Shown here: positions 52,689 to 61,944 of the stretch, piece by piece
How positions within the stretch are numbered: position 1 is the first letter of the stretch
Layout: each line of letters starts with the position of its first letter
NCBI RefSeq assembly: GCF_016704835.1
Contig: NZ_JADIZJ010000002.1
Span: forward strand, 1 to 64,000
DNA length: 64,000 bases
Source: Sphingopyxis sp.
Lineage (GTDB): Bacteria; Pseudomonadota; Alphaproteobacteria; Sphingomonadales; Sphingomonadaceae
Direction: 5' to 3'
Made by a program: the position numbers and the translations under genes
The notes under the pieces: generated by a model
What the model was told of the DNA's origin: nothing
The model's database searches: none
The model's input: the letters and a program-made list of their open reading frames with translations, nothing else

Positions 52689-53122
52689 GGAAGTCGTCGG
52701 TCAAGCGGACCTTCCGGATCGATAGCGTGCTGGCGCGCCAGCTCGACGAACGCGCGAGCAGCCGCCGCATCACGCGCACCGACATCGTCGAGGCCGCGCT
52801 CGCATCTTTGCTCACTCCCGATCATGAGGAGCGACTTGAGGCCGTGCTGACGCGGCGGCTCGATCGGCTGTCGCGGCAACTCGACCGGCTCGAATGGCAT
52901 GTCGAATTGTCGAACGAAGGCTTCGCGCTGTTCGTCCGCTCCTGGCTGATCAACAATCCCCCGCTCCCTGACGCGGCACTCCGGGCGGCGCAAGTGACTG
53001 GCAAGAAACGGTGGGAGGCCTTTGTCGATTCGCTGAGCCGCCGGATGGAGCTCGGGCCGAAGCTTGGTGACGAATTGTCCCGCGACGTGGACGGCGATCA
53101 TTCGTCGCCCGCCGCGAAATAG
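52685..53122 (+). CDS. CopG-family ribbon-helix-helix protein
   Basis: A 145-residue protein. The N-terminal ribbon-helix-helix (KRTFRIDSVLARQLDERASS, RITRTDIVEAAL) fits DNA binding; a coiled region follows. CopG genes between traG and trbB are usual in this element type and regulate trb expression. Its last 25 bases overlap the convergent radC gene. Confidence 0.85.
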   Translation: MRKSSVKRTFRIDSVLARQLDERASSRRITRTDIVEAALASLLTPDHEERLEAVLTRRLDRLSRQLDRLEWHVELSNEGFALFVRSWLINNPPLPDAALRAAQVTGKKRWEAFVDSLSRRMELGPKLGDELSRDVDGDHSSPAAK

Positions 53123-54087
53123 GCCAGGAGGCGTTGCGCGAGATCGGGGGCCATCCGGATGAAATTGCGTCTTCCGTCGTGGCGATCCGGCTCCCGCGCC
53201 AACAGTCCCTCGTCGCAAAGGCGCTGCAGCAGCCTGAGGGCCGTCGTTCTCGGAAGGCCCGACGCGATACAAAGCGAGCTGGTCGATACTGATTTCGCCG
53301 CTGCCTCATGGATGAAGAGATCGATGAGCATATCCCAAGCCGGTTCGCCGAACAGGCCTTCTGCGCCGACAAGTTGTCGGCGCAGAAGGCGCCGCCGCCA
53401 TACGCGCTGCGCGTTGGCGAGCGCCAACTCGGCATCGGGTGAGTTCCGCCAATCGGCAATTCTGTCGCGAAGTAGCGTGCCGGGCGAAGACGTCCGACCG
53501 GAGGCAGGTCGTCCCCGGAGGATCATCCGATGCCCCCGGAGCGCGACAATGATATGTTCCAGCACCTCAACGTCGAGCGCTTGTCCGATCGTAGCCAGGC
53601 GTTCGGTTGCCTCGATATCGAACCGGCTGGGCGCTGGGTCGCCGCTCGGATGGTTATGGACGAGAATGATCGCGGCGGCGTCGAGTTCGATCGCTCGCCG
53701 AAATATCGTGCGGGGATAGACTGCGAGATGGCCGAGCGTTCCGCGCTGCAATTGTTCATCCGCAATGAGGCGGTGCGAGGAGTCAAGGAACAGCACGCGC
53801 AGCGCCTCATCGGGAAGCGCCCCCATCGATGCCCTCAGATAACGCAGCAATTTGGGATTGTCGGGGTCGATGCCGCGACCGCTCAGCTCTTCGCGCATGG
53901 CCTCCAATGTCGCGCACCGTGCGGCGACGAGCATCGCGCCGACCGGGCTGTCCTTGCCGAGCGTTCGCGCCAGCGCTTCGGGGGACTGGGCGAAAAGGCG
54001 TGCGAGTGTCCGATGTTCCGCGAGCAGTCGCTCGGCTAGGGACTCGCAATGCTCGGGATCGATGGCCGCGACGAGATCTGCCAGCAT
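53098..54087 (-). CDS. RadC/JAB-domain protein with C-terminal HTH
   Basis: A 329-residue protein. The RadC-type JAB domain (residues about 80-175) holds HNHPSGDPAPSRFD with His144, His146, Ser154 and Asp157, so the zinc site is intact. The C-terminal 120 residues form a MarR-like HTH (SSLCIASGLPRTTALRLLQRLCD). Such fusion proteins are common in sphingomonad mobile elements. ATG at 54087 is chosen; the upstream frame belongs to the membrane-protein gene. Confidence 0.82.
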   Translation of the reverse strand: MLADLVAAIDPEHCESLAERLLAEHRTLARLFAQSPEALARTLGKDSPVGAMLVAARCATLEAMREELSGRGIDPDNPKLLRYLRASMGALPDEALRVLFLDSSHRLIADEQLQRGTLGHLAVYPRTIFRRAIELDAAAIILVHNHPSGDPAPSRFDIEATERLATIGQALDVEVLEHIIVALRGHRMILRGRPASGRTSSPGTLLRDRIADWRNSPDAELALANAQRVWRRRLLRRQLVGAEGLFGEPAWDMLIDLFIHEAAAKSVSTSSLCIASGLPRTTALRLLQRLCDEGLLAREPDRHDGRRNFIRMAPDLAQRLLAYFAAGDE

Positions 54088-54509
54088 GGCTCGTTGGCGC
54101 CGCGCGCCAGCCGACGCTGGTGGCGCCAGGTTGCGAGGATGAGGATCGCCGGCACCGGCCAGGACGTCGCCACCTGCATCGCGAGATAGGCTGCCGGATG
54201 CAGCGCCACGTCGAGAATCCGGCTCGAGTGCGCAAGGAGCGGGACCATGTGCAAGACGGCGATGCACATGGGCCAGAAGCGATGCGCAAACAGCGCGAGC
54301 GTGACGGTGGATGCGGCTCCAAACAGGTCGATCGCGAGATGACCGGTGTCGAGTGAAGCGAAGGTCGGCGGAACGAACAGGTGGAGCAATTGATCCAAGC
54401 CCACCATCGTTGCTGCGATCGCCGCCATCGTCCGTTCCGGCCCGCCGCCCTTCCAGGCGGCATAGCCGACAGCAACAGCCAAGAAAGCGAGAAACAAGGC
54501 GATGCGCAT
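54036..54509 (-). CDS. Membrane protein of unknown function (157 aa)
   Basis: Four hydrophobic helices (starting MRIALFLAFLAVAVGYAAW, then about residues 30-50, 63-82 and 110-126). The last 52 bases overlap the radC start, so the two are co-translated. No family recognised. Confidence 0.65.
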   Translation of the reverse strand: MRIALFLAFLAVAVGYAAWKGGGPERTMAAIAATMVGLDQLLHLFVPPTFASLDTGHLAIDLFGAASTVTLALFAHRFWPMCIAVLHMVPLLAHSSRILDVALHPAAYLAMQVATSWPVPAILILATWRHQRRLARGANEPCWQISSRPSIPSIASP

Positions 54510-54550
54510 GCCCTGAAACTTTCACGGCTGTCGCTCCCGGTCAACCGGCG

Positions 54551-54883
54551 TCAGGCCGCGGCCGCCCGCACGCTCGTGCCCGCTTCCGCAATCGAAGGAC
54601 ATTCATGGAGGTCATAACCCGCTGTCTCGCGCCCGATATCGGCGAGTTCGCCATGAACCCGCAGAATATCGCCGCTGACATCGACCAGCGCCATTTGCGC
54701 CTTCATCAATCGGCGGATCGTTGCCTGCCCTCTGGTCGCCGGCACCCCGGCGGTGTCGCGCCGCGCGGTGACGACGCTGGTCATCAGCGAAGACACTGCG
54801 ATGAGTGCATCGTCGATCCTGACTTCGGCGGCGGGTACGTCGCGGATCAGACGGGCTGCCGTGATTGTAAGTGCTTGGGACAT
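54551..54883 (-). CDS. Small conserved protein (110 aa)
   Basis: A helical protein (ALTITAARLIRDVPAAEVRID, then SVVTARRDTAGVPATRGQATI). Such proteins recur upstream of trbB in sphingomonads. Function unknown. It follows the LuxR-type gene on the same strand. Confidence 0.65.
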   Translation of the reverse strand: MSQALTITAARLIRDVPAAEVRIDDALIAVSSLMTSVVTARRDTAGVPATRGQATIRRLMKAQMALVDVSGDILRVHGELADIGRETAGYDLHECPSIAEAGTSVRAAAA

Positions 54884-54942
54884 GACTTCTCCTCTGCCGG
54901 AAGCATCGCTCCGGCCTATTGGTGACAGACAGGATGAAAGGA

Positions 54943-55458
54943 TCAGCCGGAAATCAGACGGGTGAGCGTTTCACCGATCGTCACCCCCGCCAGCGTCAGC
55001 AGGATCAATCCGGCGAACATCGCCGCCATGATCCAGACTTTGCTCGAACGCGCGTGATCGCGCCTCCAGAGACCCTTGAACGGCGGGTCGACCGCATTGG
55101 GATGCTTGGCGAGCGATGCATGATCGTTCAGCGCCAATGCGGTCGGCTCTCCGTCCGGGAAATCGGATGGCATCAATCTGGCGGGCGCCGGTAGTATGAT
55201 CGGATCCCATGGTATTCGGTCATAGGTCCGCTTGAGACGCGCATAGCGGACGGCCGCCTCGGCTCTGCTGTCCGCTCCCAGAATATCGCGCGCGGTCGTG
55301 AGCCTGAGATCGACGGCCTGTTTCGAGATGTCGAGCCGCCGCGCAATCTGCTTTGAGGTCTGATGCTCAAGCACAAGATCGAGACAAGCGCGCTGCTTGT
55401 CCGTGAGCCGCGCCCAGCACAATTCATCCTCTGACGGCTGCGACACCGAATCAGTCAT
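54943..55458 (-). CDS. LuxR-type HTH protein with C-terminal membrane anchor
   Basis: A 171-residue protein. The N-terminal HTH (LTDKQRACLDLVLEHQTSKQ, ARRLDISKQAVDLRLTTARDILG) is of LuxR/GerE type, then a linker with PPFKGLWRRDHAR, and a hydrophobic C-terminal helix (about residues 141-162, VWIMAAMFAGLILLTLAGVT). A membrane-attached regulator facing the trb operon, which starts divergently 208 bases away, is suggestive of envelope-coupled control of transfer. Confidence 0.78.
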   Translation of the reverse strand: MTDSVSQPSEDELCWARLTDKQRACLDLVLEHQTSKQIARRLDISKQAVDLRLTTARDILGADSRAEAAVRYARLKRTYDRIPWDPIILPAPARLMPSDFPDGEPTALALNDHASLAKHPNAVDPPFKGLWRRDHARSSKVWIMAAMFAGLILLTLAGVTIGETLTRLISG

Positions 55459-55666
55459 TGTTACACTGTTGTCAAAATCGGGCGTTTCACAAGTTCCACC
55501 ATGATTTTTATCCGTTCCGATGCGGATCGACCTACGCCACGGCCTGTCTTTCTACGAGACGGTACGACGGCGCGAAAACCTTGTTGAATTTGGGTTTTCT
55601 CTGCGTCTCTTACTCATCCCCGTCGAGCCGGGCATCATCGCCAAGGCTCATGAAACGGGGTTCCCG

Positions 55667-56650
55667 ATGGGCGCAGAACCAATCCGGCTGGAGGCACGTC
55701 ACCGCAGCGCGCGCATGCTGCGCACCGCGATGGGCGGTGCGATCGCGGATTGGCTCGCCGACCGCGAGGTCATCGAAATCATGCTCAATCCCGACGGTCG
55801 GCTGTGGGTCGACCGCCTCGGCCAAGGGATCGAGGACAGCGGTGAAACACTGAGCGCCGCCGATGGCGAGCGCATCATTCGTCTCGTCGCGCATCATGTC
55901 GGCGCCGAAGTGCATGGCAGCGCGCCGCGCGTATCGGCCGAGCTGCCCGAAGGAGGCGAGCGTTTCGAGGGATTGTTGCCGCCGGTCGTTGCCGCGCCGA
56001 CCTTTGCGATCCGCAAACCGGCAATCGCGGTCTTCACGCTCGGCGATTATGTGAACTCGGGCATCATGTCGGCGGAGGCTGCGGACATACTTCGCTGCGG
56101 CGTGCGCGACCGGCTCAACATCCTCGTTGCGGGCGGCACCGGGACCGGCAAGACGACGCTGACCAACGCGTTGCTCGCCGAAATTGCGGGCAGCCGCGAC
56201 CGGATCGTGTTGATCGAGGACACGCGCGAACTGCAGTGCGCGGCGCCCAATCTCGTCGCGATGCGCACCAAGGACGGTGTCGCATCGCTGTCCGATCTCG
56301 TCCGCTCCTCGCTGCGCCTCCGGCCCGACCGCATTCCGATCGGCGAGGTGCGCGGCGCCGAAGCGCTGGATCTCCTGAAAGCATGGGGCACAGGTCATCC
56401 CGGCGGTGTCGGAACAATCCATGCCGGGAGTGCGCTTGGCGCGCTGCGCCGTATGGAGCAGCTCATCCAGGAAGCCGTGATCACCGTCCCGCGCGCTCTT
56501 CTCGCCGAGACGATCAATCTGGTCGCCGTGCTCGTCCGCGACGGAACGGGCCGGCGCCTCGCCGAACTCGCCCGCATCGACGGGTTCGACCGGCTGAACC
56601 TCGAATATCGGCTGACCCCGCTCATCACCCCTGAAGGAGAAAATCGATGA
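55667..56650 (+). CDS. trbB: TrbB, VirB11-type ATPase
   Basis: A 327-residue hexameric secretion ATPase. Walker A GGTGTGKTT (about residues 155-163), the Asp box (RIVLIEDTRELQ), and a Walker B-like IPIGEVRG plus His box (GHPGGVGTIHAGS). ATG 55667 gives the standard length; the 49 residues in front of it in the open frame have no family similarity. Stop overlaps trbC (ATGA). Confidence 0.92.
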   Translation: MGAEPIRLEARHRSARMLRTAMGGAIADWLADREVIEIMLNPDGRLWVDRLGQGIEDSGETLSAADGERIIRLVAHHVGAEVHGSAPRVSAELPEGGERFEGLLPPVVAAPTFAIRKPAIAVFTLGDYVNSGIMSAEAADILRCGVRDRLNILVAGGTGTGKTTLTNALLAEIAGSRDRIVLIEDTRELQCAAPNLVAMRTKDGVASLSDLVRSSLRLRPDRIPIGEVRGAEALDLLKAWGTGHPGGVGTIHAGSALGALRRMEQLIQEAVITVPRALLAETINLVAVLVRDGTGRRLAELARIDGFDRLNLEYRLTPLITPEGENR

Positions 56651-56979
56651 TCCATGCTCTTCGGCATGGCGCACGGCGCGCCATGCTCTGTTCGACCGCG
56701 ATGTTCGTTGCGCTTGCGGTATCCGCGCCGGCCTATGCCGGCGGCTCGTCGATGCCGTGGGAAGCGCCGCTGCAGTCGATCCTCGAGAGCATCGAGGGTC
56801 CGGTCGCAAAGATCGTCGCGGTGATCATCATCATCGTGACCGGTCTCAGCCTCGCCTTCGGCGACACGTCGGGTGGGTTCCGCCGGCTGGTCCAGATCGT
56901 GTTCGGCCTGTCGATCGCCTTTGCCGCCTCGAGCTTCTTCCTGTCGTTCTTCTCCTTCGGCGGCGGAGCGCTCGTGTGA
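56647..56979 (+). CDS. trbC: TrbC, pilin subunit
   Basis: A 110-residue prepilin: signal peptide to APAYA (residues about 1-31), then two hydrophobic helices (VAVIIIIVTGLSLAF, QIVFGLSIAFAASSFF). TraF would process it. Overlaps trbD start. Confidence 0.9.
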   Translation: MIHALRHGARRAMLCSTAMFVALAVSAPAYAGGSSMPWEAPLQSILESIEGPVAKIVAVIIIIVTGLSLAFGDTSGGFRRLVQIVFGLSIAFAASSFFLSFFSFGGGALV

Positions 56980-57248
56980 TGAGCCGGGAAGGGGAAGTGC
57001 CGGGCTTCTTTGCTCCGGTTCACCGGGCGCTCGCCGAGCCGATCCTCCTCGGCGGGGCGCCGCGCAGCCTCGCGATCGTCAACGGCACGCTCGCGGGCGC
57101 CGTCGGTCTCGGCCTCCGGCTCTGGATCGTCGGCGTCGCGATATGGGCGGTCGGCCACACCCTCTCGGTCTGGGCCGCCCGCCGCGACCCGCAGTTCGTC
57201 GACGTCGCCCGGCGTCACCTCAAATATCCCGTCTGGATGCGCTCATGA
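56979..57248 (+). CDS. trbD: TrbD, VirB3-like
   Basis: An 89-residue VirB3-like membrane protein (GFFAPVHRALAEPILLGGAP, then two hydrophobic helices). ATGA overlaps on both sides. Confidence 0.9.
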   Translation: MSREGEVPGFFAPVHRALAEPILLGGAPRSLAIVNGTLAGAVGLGLRLWIVGVAIWAVGHTLSVWAARRDPQFVDVARRHLKYPVWMRS

Positions 57249-59698
57249 TGAATCTCTCCGAATATCGCACGAAATCCGCCCGCCTCGCCGATTTTCTCCC
57301 TTGGGTCTGCCTGGTGGCGGAGGGCGTGGTGCTGAACAAGGACGGCGCGTTCCAGCGCACGGCGCGCTTCCGCGGCCCCGACCTCGACAGCGCCACGCCC
57401 GCCGAACTCGTGGCGGTCACCGCGCGCCTCAACAGCGCGCTGCGGCGCCTCGGGTCGGGCTGGGCAGTCTTCGTCGAAGCCCAGCGTGTGCCCGCGGTGA
57501 CCTATCCGGTGTCCGAGTTCCCCGATGCGGTGTCCGAGCTGGTCGATGTCGAACGCCGCGAGCAGTTCCGCGAGGAAGGCGCCCATTTCGAGAGCTTCTA
57601 TTATCTGACCCTCTTGTGGATGCCGCCGGCAGAGGAAGCGGCGCGCGCCGAGTACTGGCTCTATGAGGGCCGCTCGAAGACCGGCGTCGACCCCAAGGAA
57701 TTGCTGAAAAGCTTCGTCGATCGCACGGGGCGCATGCTCCATCTCGTCGAGGGCTTCATGCCCGAGGCCGAATGGCTGGATGACGGCGAGACATTAACCT
57801 ACCTCCACAGCTGTGTCTCGACCAAGGTCCAGCACGTCCGGGTGCCCGAGACGCCTGCCTATCTCGACGCGCTGCTCGCCGACGAAGCGCTCGTCGGCGG
57901 GCTCGAGCCGCGGCTCGGCGATCATCATCTGCGCACCCTCACCATCACCGGCTTCCCGAGCGTCACCTTCCCGGGCCTGCTCGACGAATTGAACCGCCAG
58001 GCGTTCGCCTATCGCTGGTCGTCGCGCGCCATCATGCTCGACAAGACCGACGCGACCAAGCTGCTGACCAAGATCCGGCGGCAATGGTTCGCCAAGCGCA
58101 AGTCGGTCGCCGCGATCCTCAAGGAGGTGATGACCAACGAGGCCTCTGTCCTGATGGACAGCGATGCCTCGAACAAGGCGGCCGACGCCGACATGGCACT
58201 GCAGGAGCTTGGCGCCGACGAGGCGGGCATCGCCTATGTCACCGCGACGATCACCGTCTGGGATCGCGATCCGGCGCTCGCGGCCGAGAAGCTGCGCCTC
58301 GTCGAGAAAATCGTTCAGAGCCGCGACTTCACCTGCACGGTGGAAGGCGTCAATGCGCTCGAGGCCTGGTTCGGGAGCCTCCCCGGCCATGTCTATGCCA
58401 ATGTTCGCCAGCCCCCGATTTCCACCCTTAATCTTGCCCATCTCATTCCCTTGTCGGCGGTGTGGGCGGGGGCGGAGCGGGACGAGCATTTCGGTGATGC
58501 CCCCTTGCTTTACGGCAAGACCGAAGGCTCGACCCCGTTCCGCTTTTCGCTGCATGTCGGCGACGTCGGCCATTGCCTCGTGGTCGGCCCGACCGGTGCC
58601 GGGAAATCCGTCCTGCTCGCGCTGATGGCGCTCCAGTTCCGCCGCTACGAGGGCAACCAGATATTCGCCTTCGATTATGGCGGTTCGATCCGCGCCGCGG
58701 CGATTGCCATGGGCGGCGATTGGCAGGATCTTGGCGGGGCGCTGCACGATGCCGGCAGCGCCGGGTCGGTCGCTCTGCAACCGCTGGCGCGCATCGACGA
58801 GGCCGCGGAGCGCGCCTGGGCAGCCGAATGGCTCGCCGCCTTGCTCGCGGGCGAAGGGGTCGACGTCGATCCGGCCGCGAAGGAGCATCTCTGGTCGGCG
58901 CTCACGTCGCTCGCGACGGCGCCAATCCGCGAGCGCACGCTGACCGGTCTTGCCGTCCTGCTCCAATCGCAAGAGCTGAAGCTCGCGCTTTCGCCCTATC
59001 TCGTGGGCGGTCCCTGGGGACGGCTGCTCGACGCCGAGGCCGAGCATCTTGGCGATGCGCGTGTTCAGGCGCTCGAAACCGAAGGGCTGGTCGGCGCCTC
59101 GTCGGCGGCCTCGGTCCTCGCCTATCTGTTCCACCGCATCGAGGGCCGCCTCGACGGCTCACCGACGCTGATCATCATCGACGAAGGCTGGCTCGTGCTC
59201 GACAGCCCCGCCTTCGCGGCGCAGCTGCGCGAGTGGCTGAAGACGCTCCGCAAGAAAAATGCGAGCGTGATCTTCGCGACGCAAAGCCTCGCCGATATCG
59301 AGGGCTCGCGCATTGCGCCGGCGATCATCGAGAGCTGCCCGACACGCATTTTCCTGCCCAACGAACGCGCCGCCGAGCCTCAGATCGCGCGGGTCTATGA
59401 ACGCTTCGGGCTCAACGATCGCCAGATCGAGATATTGAGCCGCGCAACGCCGAAGCGCGACTATTATTGCCAGTCGCGACGCGGCAACCGGCTGTTCGAA
59501 CTCGGCCTCGGCGACATCGCACTCGCTTTCACCGCTGCCTCTTCAAAGACCGACCAGATCAAGATCGGCGAGCTGATCGAGACGCGCGGCCACGCCGATT
59601 TTGCCGAATTCTGGCTGCGTCACCGCGGCCTCTATTGGGCCGCCGATCTGCTCGCGAACCTCGAAACCCCCGACCAGCTGAAGGAGTCCTTTTTATGA
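57245..59698 (+). CDS. trbE: TrbE, VirB4-type ATPase
   Basis: An 817-residue VirB4 ATPase. Walker A GPTGAGKS (residues 448-455), Walker B TLIIIDEGW, and the CagE/TrbE N-terminal domain. Powers pilus assembly and substrate transfer. Overlaps trbD and trbJ by 4 bases each. Confidence 0.93.
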   Translation: MMNLSEYRTKSARLADFLPWVCLVAEGVVLNKDGAFQRTARFRGPDLDSATPAELVAVTARLNSALRRLGSGWAVFVEAQRVPAVTYPVSEFPDAVSELVDVERREQFREEGAHFESFYYLTLLWMPPAEEAARAEYWLYEGRSKTGVDPKELLKSFVDRTGRMLHLVEGFMPEAEWLDDGETLTYLHSCVSTKVQHVRVPETPAYLDALLADEALVGGLEPRLGDHHLRTLTITGFPSVTFPGLLDELNRQAFAYRWSSRAIMLDKTDATKLLTKIRRQWFAKRKSVAAILKEVMTNEASVLMDSDASNKAADADMALQELGADEAGIAYVTATITVWDRDPALAAEKLRLVEKIVQSRDFTCTVEGVNALEAWFGSLPGHVYANVRQPPISTLNLAHLIPLSAVWAGAERDEHFGDAPLLYGKTEGSTPFRFSLHVGDVGHCLVVGPTGAGKSVLLALMALQFRRYEGNQIFAFDYGGSIRAAAIAMGGDWQDLGGALHDAGSAGSVALQPLARIDEAAERAWAAEWLAALLAGEGVDVDPAAKEHLWSALTSLATAPIRERTLTGLAVLLQSQELKLALSPYLVGGPWGRLLDAEAEHLGDARVQALETEGLVGASSAASVLAYLFHRIEGRLDGSPTLIIIDEGWLVLDSPAFAAQLREWLKTLRKKNASVIFATQSLADIEGSRIAPAIIESCPTRIFLPNERAAEPQIARVYERFGLNDRQIEILSRATPKRDYYCQSRRGNRLFELGLGDIALAFTAASSKTDQIKIGELIETRGHADFAEFWLRHRGLYWAADLLANLETPDQLKESFL

Positions 59699-60411
59699 AG
59701 AATGTGAAGAACCGCGTGCTGCTTGCTGCCCTGCTCGCCGGATCGACCTTGATCGCGAGCGGAGTGACTGTTCCCGCCGCGGCGCAGATCGGCGGCATCG
59801 TCCACGATCCGCGTAACTATGCGCAGAATATCCTGACCGCCGCGCGCACCCTCGAGCAGATCAACAATCAGATCTCCATGTTGCAAAACCAGGCGACGTC
59901 GCTGGCGAACGAGGCGCGCAATCTGACAAGCCTGCCCGTCTCGACGCTGCAGGAATTGCAGGGCCAGGTTGATCGCACCCGCCAATTGCTGAGCGAGGCG
60001 CAGCGCGTCGCTTATGACGTCGGCGATATCCAGACCGCTTTCGATGCCCGCTACAAGGGCGCAGCCTTGTCGGGGCCGCAGGCGGCGATGGTCGCCAATG
60101 CCGAGGCGCGTTGGAACGACAGCGTCGGCGCGTTCCAGGATGCGATGAAGGTGCAGGCCGGCGTCGTCACCAACATCGGCGGCACGCGCCAGTCGATCGG
60201 AACCCTCGTCTCGGCGAGCCAGTCGGCGACCGGCGCCTTGCAGGCGGCGCAGGCGGGCAACCAGATCCTCGCCGTCCAGTCGCAGCAGATCTCCGACCTC
60301 ACCGCCGCTCTCGCCGCGCAGGGCCGGGCGCAGATGCTCGACGCGGCGCGCAGCGCCGCCGCCGAGGCCGAAGGCCGCGAGCGCTTCCGCCGCTTCCGCA
60401 AAGGCAATTGA
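59695..60411 (+). CDS. trbJ: TrbJ, VirB5-like
   Basis: A 238-residue protein with a signal peptide (to AAAQ, residues about 1-31) and a long helical body rich in Gln, Ala and Asn (QINNQISMLQNQATSLANEA). VirB5-type minor pilus component. Confidence 0.9.
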   Translation: MKNVKNRVLLAALLAGSTLIASGVTVPAAAQIGGIVHDPRNYAQNILTAARTLEQINNQISMLQNQATSLANEARNLTSLPVSTLQELQGQVDRTRQLLSEAQRVAYDVGDIQTAFDARYKGAALSGPQAAMVANAEARWNDSVGAFQDAMKVQAGVVTNIGGTRQSIGTLVSASQSATGALQAAQAGNQILAVQSQQISDLTAALAAQGRAQMLDAARSAAAEAEGRERFRRFRKGN

Positions 60412-60412
60412 G

Positions 60413-60655
60413 ATGGGCCGGGCGGCGAAGATAGCGGCGGTCGCGGTGCTGGGCGGCCTGCTCATGACGCTGGCAATTCTGCATGCGTCTTCGCCGCCTA
60501 CGCCTCGTGCGCCCGCCCCCCCGATCTCCGCGGCGGGCGCACACCCGGCAGCCGCCGACGTGGCCGAGCGCTGCCGCACGGTCACGGTCGCCGATGCGGA
60601 CTGTGAAGCGGCCTGGGACGCCAGGCGCCGCCATTTCTTTGGACAGAAGGACTAG
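60413..60655 (+). CDS. TrbK-like putative entry-exclusion protein
   Basis: An 80-residue protein with an N-terminal membrane helix (AAKIAAVAVLGGLLMTLAIL), a proline-rich linker and a Cys-containing end (ERCRTVTVADADCEAAWDAR). This matches the alternative TrbK type found between trbJ and trbL. Entry exclusion is the presumed role. Confidence 0.8.
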   Translation: MGRAAKIAAVAVLGGLLMTLAILHASSPPTPRAPAPPISAAGAHPAAADVAERCRTVTVADADCEAAWDARRRHFFGQKD

Positions 60656-60659
60656 CCCG

Positions 60660-61940
60660 ATGGAAGACACCGGCGTTATCGACCAGTTTCTGGCGGTCTT
60701 CTCGACTTATATCGACAGCGGCTTCGGGCTGCTCGGGGGCGAAGTCGGCTTTCTCTCCTCGACCCTCATCGTCATCGACGTGACGATTGCCGCGCTGTTC
60801 TGGGCGTGGGGCACCGACGAGGACATCATCCAGCGGCTCGTCAAGAAGACGCTCTACATCGGCGTCTTCGCCTTCATCATCGGCAACTTCCAGGCGCTTG
60901 CCGTCATCATGCTCGAAAGCTTCGCTGGCCTCGGCCTCAAGGCGAGCGGCGGCGCGATGGCGATCGGCGACTTCATGCGTCCGGGCGTGGTCGCCGCGAC
61001 CGGGATCGATGCGGCGCAGCCATTGCTCGATGCGTCGGCGAACCTCGTCGGCCCGGTCGGTCTCTTCACCAACTTCGTGCAGATCATGATCCTGCTGATC
61101 GCCTGGGTGATCGTCGTCCTCGCCTTCTTCATTCTCGCGGTGCAGGTCTTCGTTACCATTTTGGAATTCAAGCTGGTGACGCTCGCGGGCTTCGTGTTGC
61201 TGCCGTTCGCCTTCTTCGGCCGCACCGCCTTCATGGCCGAACGCGTGCTTGGCCACATCATATCCTCGGGCATCAAGGTGCTCGTCCTCGCGGTGATCAC
61301 CGGCATCGGGGTGACCCTGTTCGACCGCTTCATGCAAGCCGGCCTCGGTCCGGAGCCTGACATCGAACAGGTCATGGCGATCGCGCTCGGCGCACTGACG
61401 CTGCTCGGCCTCGGCATCTTCGGTCCCTCGATCGCCAACGGGATCGTCGCCGGCGGTCCGCAACTCGGAGCAGGGGCCGCCGCCGGCACCGCAGTCGCCG
61501 CAGGCGCAACGCTTGCCGCCGGGGCGGCTGGCGCGACCCTGGCCACCGGCGCGGCTGCAGCGGCGGCGCGCGGCACAGCTGCTGCCGGTGCCCGCGGAGC
61601 GGGGAGCGCGTCGACAGCTTATGCGGCGGGCGCGGCCGGGAAGAGCGGAGCGAAGGCCATCGGCGGGGGACTTGCGAATGTGGCACGTACCGCAGCCAGC
61701 GGCGCAGCTTCACCTGTTCGCAGCATGGCCGAACGGGTTCGCGCGAATTTCGCGTCGGGCCGCGACGGTCCCACCGATAGCGCGGCGCCAGCGCAAGCTG
61801 CCAGCGCGCCTCCGGCCTGGGCGGCGGCGATGCGGCGGCGCCAGACCATGACGCATGGCGCGACCATCGGCGCGCAGACGCTCAAGAGCGGCGACAGCCA
61901 CGGGGCCGGCTCGGCGCCGAACATCAGCGAAAAGGACTGA
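60660..61940 (+). CDS. trbL: TrbL, VirB6-like
   Basis: A 426-residue polytopic inner-membrane channel protein: six or more hydrophobic segments (residues about 30-260), then a long Ala/Gly-rich tail (about 275-345) and a charged end. The low-complexity tail is usual in TrbL. Confidence 0.9.
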   Translation: MEDTGVIDQFLAVFSTYIDSGFGLLGGEVGFLSSTLIVIDVTIAALFWAWGTDEDIIQRLVKKTLYIGVFAFIIGNFQALAVIMLESFAGLGLKASGGAMAIGDFMRPGVVAATGIDAAQPLLDASANLVGPVGLFTNFVQIMILLIAWVIVVLAFFILAVQVFVTILEFKLVTLAGFVLLPFAFFGRTAFMAERVLGHIISSGIKVLVLAVITGIGVTLFDRFMQAGLGPEPDIEQVMAIALGALTLLGLGIFGPSIANGIVAGGPQLGAGAAAGTAVAAGATLAAGAAGATLATGAAAAAARGTAAAGARGAGSASTAYAAGAAGKSGAKAIGGGLANVARTAASGAASPVRSMAERVRANFASGRDGPTDSAAPAQAASAPPAWAAAMRRRQTMTHGATIGAQTLKSGDSHGAGSAPNISEKD

Positions 61941-61944
61941 TCCC

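Noticed and set aside
57794..59134. 446-codon minus-strand frame
   Set aside because: Antisense to trbE, which is complete and conserved.
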